A DNA stretch of 64,000 nt from positions 868,001 through 932,000 of the forward strand of contig CM082585.2 in the NCBI GenBank assembly GCA_040954595.2. Direction: 5' to 3'. Below are positions 21,362-35,739 of the stretch, one piece after another. Within the stretch, counting starts at the first letter, position 1; the number at the start of each line of letters is the position of its first letter. Source of the stretch: Balanoglossus misakiensis (lineage: Eukaryota > Hemichordata). Both the position numbers and the translations under genes were made by a program. Below the pieces are notes generated by a model that did no database searches, was not told where the DNA came from, and saw only the letters and a list, made by a program, of their open reading frames with translations.

Positions 21362-22450
21362 TGATTTTTTCAAAATTGACGAAATTTTGAAATTTTGCAG
21401 TCGAAAATTTGTCATTTTTTGATCATTTTCCCCCATGATTTTTTTCAAAAATCGACGAAAATTTGAGATTTTGCAAAGTCGAAAATTTGTCATTTTTTGA
21501 TGATTTTCACCCATGATTTTTTTCAAAATTGACGAAATTGTGAGATTTTGCAAAGTCAAAAATTTGTCATTTTTTGATGATTTTCAACAATTTTTTTTAA
21601 AAAATCGACGAAAATTTGAGATTTTTCAGTCAAAAATTTGTCATTTTTTGATGATTTTCTCCCATGATTTTTTCAAAAATCGACGAAATTTTGAGATTTT
21701 GCAGTAAAAAAATTGTCATTTTTTTATGATTTTCACCCATGATTTTTTTCAAAATTGACGAAATTTTGAGATTTTGCAGTCGAAAATTTGTCATTTTTTG
21801 ATCATTTTCCCCCATGATTTTTTTCAAAAATCGACGAAATTTTCAGATTTTGCAGTCGAAAATTTGTCATTTTTTCATGATTTTCAGCCATGATTTTTTC
21901 AAAAATCGACGAAATTTTGAGATTTTGCAGTAAAAAAATTGTCATTTTTTGATGATTTTCACCCATGATTTTTTTCAAAATTGACGAAATTTTGAGATTT
22001 TGCAGTCGAAAATTTGTCATTTTTTGATCATTTTCCCCCATGATTTTTTTCAAAAATCGACGAAATTTTCAGATTTTGCAGTCGAAAATTTGTCATTTTT
22101 TCATGATTTTCACCCATGATTTTTTCAAAAATCGACGAAATTTTGAGATTTTACAGTCGAAAATTTGTAATTTTTTGATGATTTTCCCCCATGATTTTTT
22201 TCAAAAATCGACGAAATTTTGAGATTTTGCAAAGTCGAAAATTTGTCATTTTTTGATGATTTTCACCCATGATTTTCTTCAAAAATCGACGAAATTTTGA
22301 GATTTTGCAAAGTCGAAAATTTGTCATTTTTTGATGATTTTCACCCATGATTTTTTTCAAAAATCGACGAAATTTTGAGATTTTGCAAAGTCGAAAATGT
22401 GTCATTTTTTGATGATTTTCACCCATGTTTTTTTTTTTAAAATCGACGAA

Positions 22451-24110
22451 CCTATGATTTTTTTCAAAATCGACGAAATTTTGTGATTTTGCAAAGTCGA
22501 AAATTTTGTCATTTTTTGATGATTTTCAACCATGATTTTTTTTCAAAAATCGACGAAATTTTGAGATTTTGCAAAATCGAAAATTTGTCATTTTTTGATG
22601 ATTTTCCCCCAATGGTTTTTTTCAAAATCGACGAAATTTTGAGATTTTGCAAAGTCGAAAATTTGTCATTTTTTGATGATTATCCCCCATGATTTTTTTT
22701 CAAAAATGGACGAAATTTTGAGATTTTGCAAAGACGAAAATTTGTCATTTTTTGATGATTTTCACCCATGATTTTTTTTCAAAAATCGACGAAATTTTGA
22801 GATTTTGCAAAGTCGAAAATGTGTCATTTTTTGATGATTTTCACCCGTTTTTTTTTCAAAATTTGTCATTTTTTGATGATTTTCACCCATGATTTTTTTT
22901 CAAAAATCGACGAAATTTTGAGATTTTGCAAAGTCGAAAATGTGTCATTTTTTGATGATTTTCACCCATGATTTTTTTTCAAAAATCGACGAAATTTTGA
23001 GATTTTGCAGTCGAAAATTTGTCATTTTTTGATGATTTTCCCCCATGATTTTTTTCAAAAATCGACGAAATTTTGAGATTTTGCAAAGTCGAAAATTTGT
23101 CATTTTTTGATGATTTTCACCCATGATTTTCTTCAAAAATCGACGAAATTTTGAGATTTTGCAAAGTCGAAAATTTGTCATTTTTTGATGATTTTCACCC
23201 ATGATTTTTTTCAAAAATCGACGAAATTTTGAGATTTTGCAAAGTCGAAAATTTGTCATTTTTTGATGGTTTTCACCCATGATTTTTTTCAAAAATCGAC
23301 GAAATTTTGAGATTTTGCAAAGTCGAAAATGTGTCATTTTTTGATGATTTTCACCCATGTTTTTTTTTTTAAAATCGACGAACCTATGATTTTTTTCAAA
23401 ATCGACGAAATTTTGTGATTTTGCAAAGTCGAAAATTTTGTCATTTTTTGATGATTTTCAACCATGATTTTTTTTCAAAAATCGACGAAATTTTGAGATT
23501 TTGCAAAATCGAAAATTTGTCATTTTTTGATGATTTTCCCCCAATGGTTTTTTTCAAAATCGACGAAATTTTGAGATTTTGCAAAGTCGAAAATTTGTCA
23601 TTTTTTGATGATTTTCCCCCATGATTTTTTTTCAAAAATGGACGAAATTTTGAGATTTTGCAAAGACGAAAATTTGTCATTTTTTGATGATTTTCACCCA
23701 TGATTTTTTTTCAAAAATCGACGAAATTTTGAGATTTTGCAAAGTCGAAAATGTGTCATTTTTTGATGATTTTCACCCGTTTTTTGTCAAAATTTGTCAT
23801 TTTTTGATGATTTTCACCCATGATTTTTTTTCAAAAATCGACGAAATTTTGAGATTTTGCAAAGTCGAAAATTTGTCATTTTTTGATTATTTTCACCCAT
23901 GATTTTTTCAAAAATTGACGAAATGTTGAGATTTTGCAAAGTCGAAAATTTTGTCATTTTTTGATGATTTTCAACCATGATTTTTTTCAAAAATCGACTA
24001 AATGTTGAGATTTTGCAAAGTCGAAAATGTGTCATTTTTTGATGATTTTCACCCGTTTTTTTTTCAAAATTTGTCATTTTTTCATGATTTTCACCCATGA
24101 TTTTTTTCAA
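22451..24110. repeat. Higher-order repeat zone B (932-bp period), re-used further right
   Basis: The junction CGAACCTATGATTTTTTTC occurs at 22451 and 23383, 932 bp apart, with the same order of variant monomers after each. The block starting at 23383 is found again at 26857 (offset 3474) and 30793 (offset 3936). The 26857 copy has two extra monomers in its downstream part (27288-27740). Confidence 0.8.
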
Positions 24111-24734
24111 AAATCGACGAAATTTTGTGATTTTGCAAAGTCGAAAATTTTGTCATTTTTTGATGATTTTCAACCATGATTTTTTTTCAAAAATCGACGA
24201 AATTTTGTGATTTTACAAAGTCGAAAATTTTGTCATTTTTGGATGATTTTCAACCATGATTTTTTTTCAAAAATGGACGAAATTTTGAGATTTTGCAAAG
24301 ACGAAAATTTGTCATTTTTTGATGATTTTCACCCATGATTTTTTTTCAAAAATCGACGAAATTTTGAGATTTTGCAAAGTCGTAAATGTGTCATTTTTTG
24401 ATGATTTTCACCAGTTTTTTTTTTCAAAATTTTTAATTTTTTGATGATTTTCCCCCATGATTTTTTTCAAAAATCGACGAAAATTTGAGATTTTGCAAAG
24501 ACGAAAATTTGTCATTTTTGATGATTTTTACCCATGATTTTTTTTAAAAAATGGACGAAATTTTGAGATTTTGCAAAGTCGAAAATTTGTCATTTTTTGA
24601 TGATTTTCCCCCATGTTTTTTTTTTTAAATGGACGAAATTTTGAGATTTTGCAAAGACGAAAATTTGTTATTTTTTGATGATTTTCACCCATGATTTTTT
24701 CAAAAATTGACGAAATTTTGAGATTTTGCAAAGT

Positions 24735-26904
24735 CGAAAATTTGTCATTTTTTGATGATTTTCACACATGATTTTTTTCAAAAATCGACGAAATTGTGAG
24801 ATTTTGCAAAGACGAAAATTTGTCATTTTTTGATGATTTTTACCCATGATTTTTTTTCAAAAATGGACGAAATTTTGAGGTTTTGCAAAGTCAACAATTT
24901 GTCATTTTTTGATGATTTTCACACATGATTTTTTTCAAAAATCGACGAAATTGTGAGATTTTGCAAAGACGAAAATTTGTCATTTTTTGATGATTTTTAC
25001 CCATGATTTTTTTTCAAAAATGGACGAAATTTTGAGGTTTTGCAAAGTCGAAAATTTGTTATTTTTTGATGATTTTCACCCATGTCTTTTTTTAAAAATC
25101 GACGAAATTTTGAGATTTTGCAAAGAGGAAAATTTGTCATTTTTTCATGATTTTCCCCCATGATTTTTTTCAAAAATCGACGAAATTTTGAGATTTTGCA
25201 AAGTCGACGAAAATTTGTCATTTTTTGATCATTTTCCCCCATGATTTTTTTCAAAAATCGACGAAATTTTCAGATTTTGCAGTCGAAAATTTGTCATTTT
25301 TTCATGATTTTCACCCATGATTTTTTCAAAAATCGACGAAATTTTGAGATTTTGCAGTCGAAAATTTGTAATTTTTTGATGATTTTCCCCCATGATTTTT
25401 TTCAAAAATCGACGAAATTTTGAGATTTTGCAAAGTCGAAAATTTGTCATTTTTTGATGATTTTCACCCATGATTTTCTTCAAAAATCGACGAAATTTTG
25501 AGATTTTGCAAAGTCGAAAATTTGTCATTTTTTGATGGTTTTCACCCATGATTTTTTTTCAAAAATCGACGAAATTTTGAGATTTTGCAAGGTCGAAAAT
25601 GTGTCATTTTTTGATGATTTTCACCCGTTTTTTTTTCAAAATTTGTCATTTTTTCATGATTTTCACCCATGATTTTTTTCAAAAATCGACGAAATTTTGA
25701 GATTTTGCAAAATCGAAAATTTGTCATTTTTTGATGATTTTCACCCATGTTTTTTTTTTTAAAATCGACGAACCTATGATTTTTTTCAAAATCGACGAAA
25801 TTTTGTGATTTTGCAAAGTCGAAAATTTGTCATTTTTTGATGATTTTCACACATGATTTTTTTCAAAAATCGACGAAATTGTGAGATTTTGCAAAGACGA
25901 AAATTTGTCATTTTTTGATGATTTTTACCCATGATTTTTTTTCAAAAATGGACGAAATTTTGAGGTTTTGCAAAGTCAACAATTTGTCATTTTTTGATGA
26001 TTTTCACACATGATTTTTTTCAAAAATCGACGAAATTGTGAGATTTTGCAAAGACGAAAATTTGTCATTTTTTGATGATTTTTACCCATGATTTTTTTTC
26101 AAAAATGGACGAAATTTTGAGGTTTTGCAAAGTCGAAAATTTGTTATTTTTTGATGATTTTCACCCATGTCTTTTTTTAAAAATCGACGAAATTTTGAGA
26201 TTTTGCAAAGAGGAAAATTTGTCATTTTTTCATGATTTTCCCCCATGATTTTTTTCAAAAATCGACGAAATTTTGAGATTTTGCAAAGTCGACGAAAATT
26301 TGTCATTTTTTGATCATTTTCCCCCATGATTTTTTTCAAAAATCGACGAAATTTTCAGATTTTGCAGTCGAAAATTTGTCATTTTTTCATGATTTTCACC
26401 CATGATTTTTTCAAAAATCGACGAAATTTTGAGATTTTGCAGTCGAAAATTTGTAATTTTTTGATGATTTTCCCCCATGATTTTTTTCAAAAATCGACGA
26501 AATTTTGAGATTTTGCAAAGTCGAAAATTTGTCATTTTTTGATGATTTTCACCCATGATTTTCTTCAAAAATCGACGAAATTTTGAGATTTTGCAAAGTC
26601 GAAAATTTGTCATTTTTTGATGGTTTTCACCCATGATTTTTTTTCAAAAAACGACGAAATTTTGAGATTTTGCAAGGTCGAAAATGTGTCATTTTTTGAT
26701 GATTTTCACCCGTTTTTTTTCAAAATTTGTCATTTTTTCATGATTTTCACCCATGATTTTTTTCAAAAATCGACGAAATTTTGAGATTTTGCAAAATCGA
26801 AAATTTGTCATTTTTTGATGATTTTCACCCATGTTTTTTTTTTTAAAATCGACGAACCTATGATTTTTTTCAAAATCGACGAAATTTTGTGATTTTGCAA
26901 AGTC
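24735..26904. repeat. Higher-order repeat zone C (tandem duplication, 1085 bp)
   Basis: Two adjacent copies (about 24735-25819 and 25820-26904) share rare variants: GTCAACAATTTGTC at about 24891 and 25976, GAGGTTTTGC, and the 28-bp short unit at 25746 and 26830. By eye they are nearly identical. Confidence 0.85.
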
Positions 26905-29900
26905 GAAAATTTTGTCATTTTTTGATGATTTTCAACCATGATTTTTTTTCAAAAATCGACGAAATTTTGAGATTTTGCAAAATCGAAAATTTGTCATTTT
27001 TTGATGATTTTCCCCCAATGGTTTTTTTCAAAATCGACGAAATTTTGAGATTTTGCAAAGTCGAAAATTTGTCATTTTTTGATGATTTTCCCCCATGATT
27101 TTTTTTCAAAAATGGACGAAATTTTGAGATTTTGCAAAGACGAAAATTTGTCATTTTTTGATGATTTTCACCCATGATTTTTTTTCAAAAATCGACGAAA
27201 TTTTGAGATTTTGCAAAGTCGAAAATGTGTCATTTTTTGATGATTTTCACCCGTTTTTTTTCAAAATTTGTCATTTTTTGATGATTTTCACCCATGATTT
27301 TTTTTCAAAAATCGACGAAATTTTGAGATTTTGCAAAGTCGAAAATGTGTCATTTTTTGATGATTTTCACCCATGATTTTTTTCAAAAATCGACGAAATT
27401 TTGAGATTTTGCGAAGACGAAAATTTGACATTTTTTGATGATTTTCACCCATGATTTTTTTCAAAAATCGACGAAATTTTGAGATTTTGCAAAGTCGAAA
27501 ATTTGTCATTTTTTGATTATTTTCACCCATGATTTTTTCAAAAATTGACGAAATGTTGAGATTTTGCAAAGTCGAAAATTTTGTCATTTTTTGATGATTT
27601 TCAACCATGATTTTTTTCAAAAATCGACTAAATGTTGAGATTTTGCAAAGTCGAAAATGTGTCATTTTTTGATGATTTTCACCCGTTTTTTTTTCAAAAT
27701 TTGTCATTTTTTCATGATTTTCACCCATGATTTTTTTCAAAAATCGACGAAATTTTGTGATTTTGCAAAGTCGAAAATTTTGTCATTTTTTGATGATTTT
27801 CAACCATGATTTTTTTTCAAAAATCGACGAAATTTTGTGATTTTACAAAGTCGAAAATTTTGTCATTTTTTGATGATTTTCAACCATGATTTTTTTTCAA
27901 AAATCGACGAAAATTTGAGATTTTGCAAAGACGAAAATTTGTCATTTTTGATGATTTTTACCCATGATTTTTTTTCAAAAATCGACGAAATTTTGAGATT
28001 TTGCAAAGTCGAAAATTTGTCATTTTTTGATGATTTTCCCCCATGTTTTTTTTTTAAATGGACGAAATTTTGAGATTTTGCAAAGACGAAAATTTGTTAT
28101 TTTTTGATGATTTTCACCCATGATTTTTTCAAAAATTGACGAAATTTTGAGATTTTGCAAAGTCGAAAATTTGTCATTTTTTGATGATTTTCACCCATGT
28201 TTTTTTTCAAAAATGGACGAAATTTTGAGATTTTGCAAAGACGAAAATTTGTCATTTTTTGATGATTTTCACCCTTGATTTTTTTTCAAAAATCGACGAA
28301 ATTGTGAGATTTTGCAAAGACGAAAATTTGTCATTTTTTGATGATTTTTACCCATGATTTTTTTTCAAAAATGGACGAAATTTTGAGGTTTTGCAAAGTC
28401 GAAAATTTGTCATTTTTTGATGATTTTCACACATGATTTTTTTCAAAAATCGACGAAATTGTGAGATTTTGCAAAGACGAAAATTTGTCATTTTTTGATG
28501 ATTTTTACCCATGATTTTTTTTCAAAAATGGACGAAATTTTGAGGTTTTGCAAAGTCGAAAATTTGTTATTTTTTGATGATTTTCACCCATGTCTTTTTT
28601 TAAAAATCGACGAAATTTTGAGATTTTGCAAATAGGAAAATTTGTCATTTTTTCATGATTTTCCCCCATGATTTTTTTCAAAAATCGACGAAATTTTGAG
28701 ATTTTGCAAAGTCGACGAAAATGTGTCATTTTTTGATGATTTTCAACCGTTTTTTTTCAAAATTTGTCATTTTTTGATGATTTTCACCCGTTTTTTTTTC
28801 AAAATTTGTCATTTTTTCATGATTTTCACCCATGATTTTTTTCAAAAATCGACGAAATTTTGAGATTTTGCAAAGTCGAAAATTTGTCATTTTTTGATGA
28901 TTTTCACCCATGATTTTTTCAAAAATCGACGAAATTTTGAGATTTTGCAGTAAAAAAATTGTCATTTTTTGATGATTTTCACCCATGATTTTTTTCAAAA
29001 TTGACGAAATTTTGAGATTTTGCAGTCGAAAATTTGTCATTTTTTGATCATTTTCCCCCATGATTTTTTTCAAAAATCGACGAAATTTTCAGATTTTGCA
29101 GTCGAAAATTTGTCATTTTTTCATGATTTTCACCCATGATTTTTTCAAAAATCGACGAAATTTTGAGATTTTGCAGTCGAAAATTTGTAATTTTTTGATG
29201 ATTTTCCCCCATGATTTTTTTCAAAAATCGACGAAATTTTGAGATTTTGCAAAGTCGAAAATGTGTCATTTTTTGATGATTTTCACCCATGTTTTTTTTT
29301 TAAAATCGACGAACCTATGATTTTTTTCAAAATCGACGAAATTTTGAGATTTTGCAAAGTCGAAAATTTGTCATTTTTTGATGATTTTCCCCCATGTTTT
29401 TTTTTTTAAATGGACGAAATTTTGAGATTTTGCAAAGACGAAAATTTGTTATTTTTTGATGATTTTCACCCATGATTTTTTCAAAAATTGACGAAATTTT
29501 GAGATTTTGCAAAGTCGAAAATTTGTCATTTTTTGATGATTTTCACACATGATTTTTTTCAAAAATCGACGAAATTGTGAGATTTTGCAAAGACGAAAAT
29601 TTGTCATTTTTTGATGATTTTTACCCATGATTTTTTTTCAAAAATGGACGAAATTTTGAGGTTTTGCAAAGTCGAAAATTTGTCATTTTTTGATGATTTT
29701 CACACATGATTTTTTTCAAAAATCGACGAAATTGTGAGATTTTGCAAAGTCGTAAATGTGTCATTTTTTGATGATTTTCACCAGTTTTTTTTTTCAAAAT
29801 TTGTCATTTTTTGATGATTTTCCCCCATGATTTTTTTCAAAAATCGACGAAAATTTGAGATTTTGCAAAGACGAAAATTTGTCATTTTTGATGATTTTTA

Positions 29901-32900
29901 CCCATGATTTTTTTAAAAAAATGGACGAAATTTTGAGATTTTGCAAAGACGAAAATTTGTCATTTTTTGATGATTTTCACCCATGATTTTTTTTCAAAAA
30001 ACGACGAAATTTTGAGATTTTGCAAAGAGGAAAATTTGTCATTTTTTCATGATTTTCACCCATGATTTTTTTCAAAAATCGACGAAATTTTGAGATTTTG
30101 CAAAGAGGAAAATTTGTCATTTTTTCATGATTTTCCCCCATGATTTTTTTCAAAAATCGACGAAATTGTGAGATTTTGCAAAGACGAAAATTTGTCATTT
30201 TTTGATGATTTTTACCCTTGATTTTTTTCCAAAAATGGACGAAATTTTGAGGTTTTGCAAAGTCGAAAATTTGTTATTTTTTGATGATTTTCACCCATGT
30301 CTTTTTTTAAAAATCGACGAAATTTTGAGATTTTGCAAATAGGAAAATTTGTCATTTTTTCATGATTTTCCCCCATGATTTTTTTCAAAAATCGACGAAA
30401 TTTTGAGATTTTGCAAAGTCGACGAAAATGTGTCATTTTTTGATGATTTTCAACCGTTTTTTTTCAAAATTTGTCATTTTTTGATGATTTTCACCCGTTT
30501 TTTTTTCAAAATTTGTCATTTTTTCATGATTTTCACCCATGATTTTTTTCAAAAATCGACGAAATTGTCAGATTTTGCAGTCGAAAATTTGTCATTTTTT
30601 CATGATTTTCACCCATGATTTTTTCAAAAATCGACGAAATTTTGAGATTTTGCAGTCGAAAATTTGTAATTTTTTGATGATTTTCCCCCATGATTTTTTT
30701 CAAAAATCGACGAAATTTTGAGATTTTGCAAAGTCGAAAATGTGTCATTTTTTGATGATTTTCACCCATGTTTTTTTTTTAAAATCGACGAACCTATAAT
30801 TTTTTTCAAAATCGACGAAATTTTGTGATTTTGCAAAGTCGAAAATTTTGTCATTTTTTGATGATTTTCAACCATGATTTTTTTTCAAAAATCGACGAAA
30901 TTTTGAGATTTTGCAAAATCGAAAATTTGTCATTTTTTGATGATTTTCCCCCAATGGTTTTTTTCAAAATCGACGAAATTTTGAGATTTTGCAAAGTCGA
31001 AAATTTGTCATTTTTTGATGATTTTCCCCCATGATTTTTTTTCAAAAATGGACGAAATTTTGAGATTTTGCAAAGACGAAAATTTGTCATTTTTTGATGA
31101 TTTTCACCCATGATTTTTTTTCAAAAATCGACGAAATTTTGAGATTTTGCAAAGTCGAAAATGTGTCATTTTTTGATGATTTTCACCCGTTTTTTTTCAA
31201 AATTTGTCATTTTTTGATGATTTTCAGCCATGATTTTTTTTCAAAAATCGACGAAATTTTGAGATTTTGCAAAGTCGAAAATATGTCATTTTTTGATGAT
31301 TTTCACCCATGATTTTTTTCAAAAATTGACGAAATGTTGAGATTTTGCAAAGTCGAAAATTTTGTCATTTTTTGATGATTTTCACCCGTTTTTTTTTCAA
31401 AATTTGTCATTTTTTCATGATTTTCACCCATGATTTTTTTCAAAAATCGACGAAATTTTGTGATTTTGCAAAGTCGAAAATTTTGTCATTTTTTGATGAT
31501 TTTCAACCATGATTTTTTTTCAAAAATCGACGAAATTTTGTGATTTTACAAAGTCGAAAATTTTGTCATTTTTTGATGATTTTCAACCATGATTTTTTTT
31601 CAAAAATCGACGAAAATTTGAGATTTTGCAAAGACGAAAATTTGTCATTTTTGATGATTTTTACCCATGATTTTTTTTCAAAAATGGACGAAATTTTGAG
31701 ATTTTGCAAAGACGAAAATTTGTCATTTTTTGATGATTTTCACCCATGATTTTTTTTCAAAAATCGACGAAATTTTGAGATTTTGCAAAGTCGTAAATGT
31801 GTCATTTTTTGATGATTTTCACCAGTTTTTTTTTTCAAAATTTGTCATTTTTTGATGATTTTCCCCCATGATTTTTTTCAAAAATCGACGAAAATTTGAG
31901 ATTTTGCAAAGACGAAAATTTGTCATTTTTGATGATTTTTACCCATGATTTTTTTTAAAAAATGGACGAAATTTTGAGATTTTGCAAAGACGAAAATTTG
32001 TCATTTTTTGATGATTTTCACCCATGATTTTTTTTCAAAAAACGACGAAATTTTGAGATTTTGCAAAGAGGAAAATTTGTCATTTTTTCATGATTTTCAC
32101 CCATGATTTTTTTCAAAAATCGACGAAATTTTGAGATTTTGCAAAGACGAAAATTTGTCATTTTTGATGATTTTTACCCATGATTTTTTTTCAAAAATGG
32201 ACGAAATTTTGAGATTTTGCAAAGACGAAAATTTGTCATTTTTTGATGATTTTCACCAATGATTTTTTTTCAAAAAACGACGAAATTTTGAGATTTTGCA
32301 GAGGAAAATGTGTCATTTTTTGATGATTTTCACCCGTTTTTTTTTTCAAAATTTGTCATTTTTTGATGATTTTCTCCCATGATTTTTTTCAAAAATCGAC
32401 GAAATTTTGAGATTTTGCAAAATCGAAAATTTGTCATTTTTTGATGATTTTCCCCCAATGGTTTTTTTCAAAATCGACGAAATTTTGAGATTTTGCAAAG
32501 TCGAAAATTTGTCATTTTTTGATGATTTTCCCCCATGATTTTTTTTCAAAAATGGACGAAATTTTGAGATTTTGCAAAGACGAAAATTTGTCATTTTTTG
32601 ATGATTTTCACCCATGATTTTTTTTCAAAAATCGACGAAATTTTGAGATTTTGCAAAGTCGAAAATGTGTCATTTTTTGATGATTTTCACCCGTTTTTTT
32701 TCAAAATTTGTCATTTTTTGATGATTTTCAGCCATGATTTTTTTTCAAAAATCGACGAAATTTTGAGATTTTGCAAAGTCGAAAATGTGTCATTTTTTGA
32801 TGATTTTCACCCATGATTTTTTTCAAAAATCGACGAAATTTTGAGATTTTGCGAAGACGAAAATTTGTCATTTTTTGATGATTTTCACCCATGATTTTTT

Positions 32901-35739
32901 TCAAAAATCGACGAAATTTTGAGATTTTGCAAAGTCGAAAATTTGTCATTTTTTGATTATTTTCACCCATGATTTTTTCAAAAATTGACGAAATGTTGAG
33001 ATTTTGCAAAGTCGAAAATTTTGTCATTTTTTGATGATTTTCAACCATGATTTTTTTCAAAAATCGACTAAATGTTGAGATTTTGCAAAGTCGAAAATGT
33101 GTCATTTTTTGATGATTTTCACCCGTTTTTTTTTCAAAATTTGTCATTTTTTGATGATTTTCTCCCATGATTTTTTTCAAAAATTGACGAAATTTTGAGA
33201 TTTTGCAAAGTCGAAAATTTGTCATTTTTTGATGATTTTCACCCATGATTTTTTTCAAAAATCGACGAAATTTTGAGATTTTGCAAAGTCGAAAATTTGT
33301 CATTTTTTGATGATTTTCCCCCATGTTTTTTTTTTTTAAATGGACGAAATTTTGAGATTTTGCAAAGACGAAAATTTGTTATTTTTTGATGATTTTCACC
33401 CATGATTTTTTCAAAAATTGACGAAATTTTGAGATTTTGCAAAGTCGAAAATTTGTCATTTTTTGATGATTTTCACACATGATTTTTTTCAAAAATCGAC
33501 GAAATTGTGAGATTTTGCAAAGACGAAAATTTGTCATTTTTTGATGATTTTTACCCATGATTTTTTTTCAAAAATGGACGAAATTTTGAGGTTTTGCAAA
33601 GTCGAAAATTTGTCATTTTTTGATGATTTTCACACATGATTTTTTTCAAAAATCGACGAAATTGTGAGATTTTGCAAAGTCGTAAATGTGTCATTTTTTG
33701 ATGATTTTCACCAGTTTTTTTTTTCAAAATTTGTCATTTTTTGATGATTTTCCCCCATGATTTTTTTCAAAAATCGACGAAAATTTGAGATTTTGCAAAG
33801 ACGAAAATTTGTCATTTTTGATGATTTTTACCCATGATTTTTTTTTAAAAAATGGACGAAATTTTGAGATTTTGCAAAGACGAAAATTTGTCATTTTTTG
33901 ATGATTTTCACCCATGATTTTTTTTCAAAAAACGACGAAATTTTGAGATTTTGCAAAGAGGAAAATTTGTCATTTTTTCATGATTTTCACCCATGATTTT
34001 TTTCAAAAATCGACGAAATTTTGAGATTTTGCAAAGAGGAAAATTTGTCATTTTTTCATGATTTTCCCCCATGATTTTTTTCAAAAATCGACGAAAATTT
34101 GAGATTTTGCAAAGACGAAAATTTGTCATTTTTGATGATTTTTACCCATGATTTTTTTTCAAAAATGGACGAAATTTTGAGATTTTGCAAAGACGAAAAT
34201 TTGTCATTTTTTGATGATTTTCACCAATGATTTTTTTTCAAAAAACGACGAAATTTTGAGATTTTGCAGAGGAAAATGTGTCATTTTTTGATGATTTTCA
34301 CCCGTTTTTTTTTTCAAAATTTGTCATTTTTTGATGATTTTCTCCCATGATTTTTTTCAAAAATTGACGAAATTTTGAGATTTTGCAAAGTCGAAAATTT
34401 GTCATTTTTTGATGATTTTCACCCATGATTTTTTTCAAAAATCGACGAAATTTTGAGATTTTGCAAAGTCGAAAATTTGTCATTTTTTGATGATTTTCCC
34501 CCATGTTTTTTTTTTTAAATGGACGAAATTTTGAGATTTTGCAAAGACGAAAATTTGTTATTTTTTGATGATTTTCACCCATGATTTTTTGAAAATTTGA
34601 CGAAATTTTGAGATTTTGCAAAGTCGAAAATTTGTCATTTTTTGATGATTTTCACACATGATTTTTTTCAAAAATCGACGAAATTGTGAGATTTTGCAAA
34701 GACGAAAATTTGTCATTTTTTGATGATTTTTACCCATGATTTTTTTTCAAAAATGGACGAAATTTTGAGGTTTTGCAAAGTCGAAAATTTGTCATTTTTT
34801 GATGATTTTCACACATGATTTTTTTCAAAAATCGACGAAATTGTGAGATTTTGCAAAGACGAAAATTTGTCATTTTTTGATGATTTTTACCCATGATTTT
34901 TTTTCAAAAATGGACGAAATTTTGAGGTTTTGCAAAGTCGAAAATTTGTTATTTTTTGATGATTTTCACCCATGTCTTTTTTTAAAAATCGACGAAATTT
35001 TGAGATTTTGCAAAGTCGACGAAAATGTGTCATTTTTTGATGATTTTCAACCGTTTTTTTTCAAAATTTGTCATTTTTTGATGATTTTCACCCATGTTTT
35101 TTTTTTAAAAATCGACGAACCTATGATTTTTTTCAAAATCGACGAAATTTTGTGATTTTACAAAGTCGAAAATTTTGTCATTTTTTGATGATTTTCAACC
35201 ATGATTTTTTTTCAAAAATCGACGAAAATTTGAGATTTTGCAAAGACGAAAATTTGTTATTTTTGATGATTTTTACCCATGATTTTTTTTCAAAAATGGT
35301 CGAAATTTTGAGATTTTGCAAAGACGAAAATTTGTCATTTTTTGATGATTTTCACCCATGATTTTTTTTCAAAAATCGACGAAATTGTGAGATTTTGCAA
35401 AGACGAAAATTTGTCATTTTTTGATGATTTTTACCCATGATTTTTTTTCAAAAATGGACGAAATTTTGAGGTTTTGCAAAGTCGAAAATTTGTCATTTTT
35501 TGATGATTTTCACACATGATTTTTTTCAAAAATCGACGAAATTGTGAGATTTTGCAAAGACGAAAATTTGTCATTTTTTGATGATTTTTACCCATGATTT
35601 TTTTTCAAAAATGGACGAAATTTTGAGGTTTTGCAAAGTCGAAAATTTGTTATTTTTTGATGATTTTCACCCATGTCTTTTTTTAAAAATCGACGAAATT
35701 TTGAGATTTTGCAAAGAGGAAAATTTGTCATTTTTTCAT

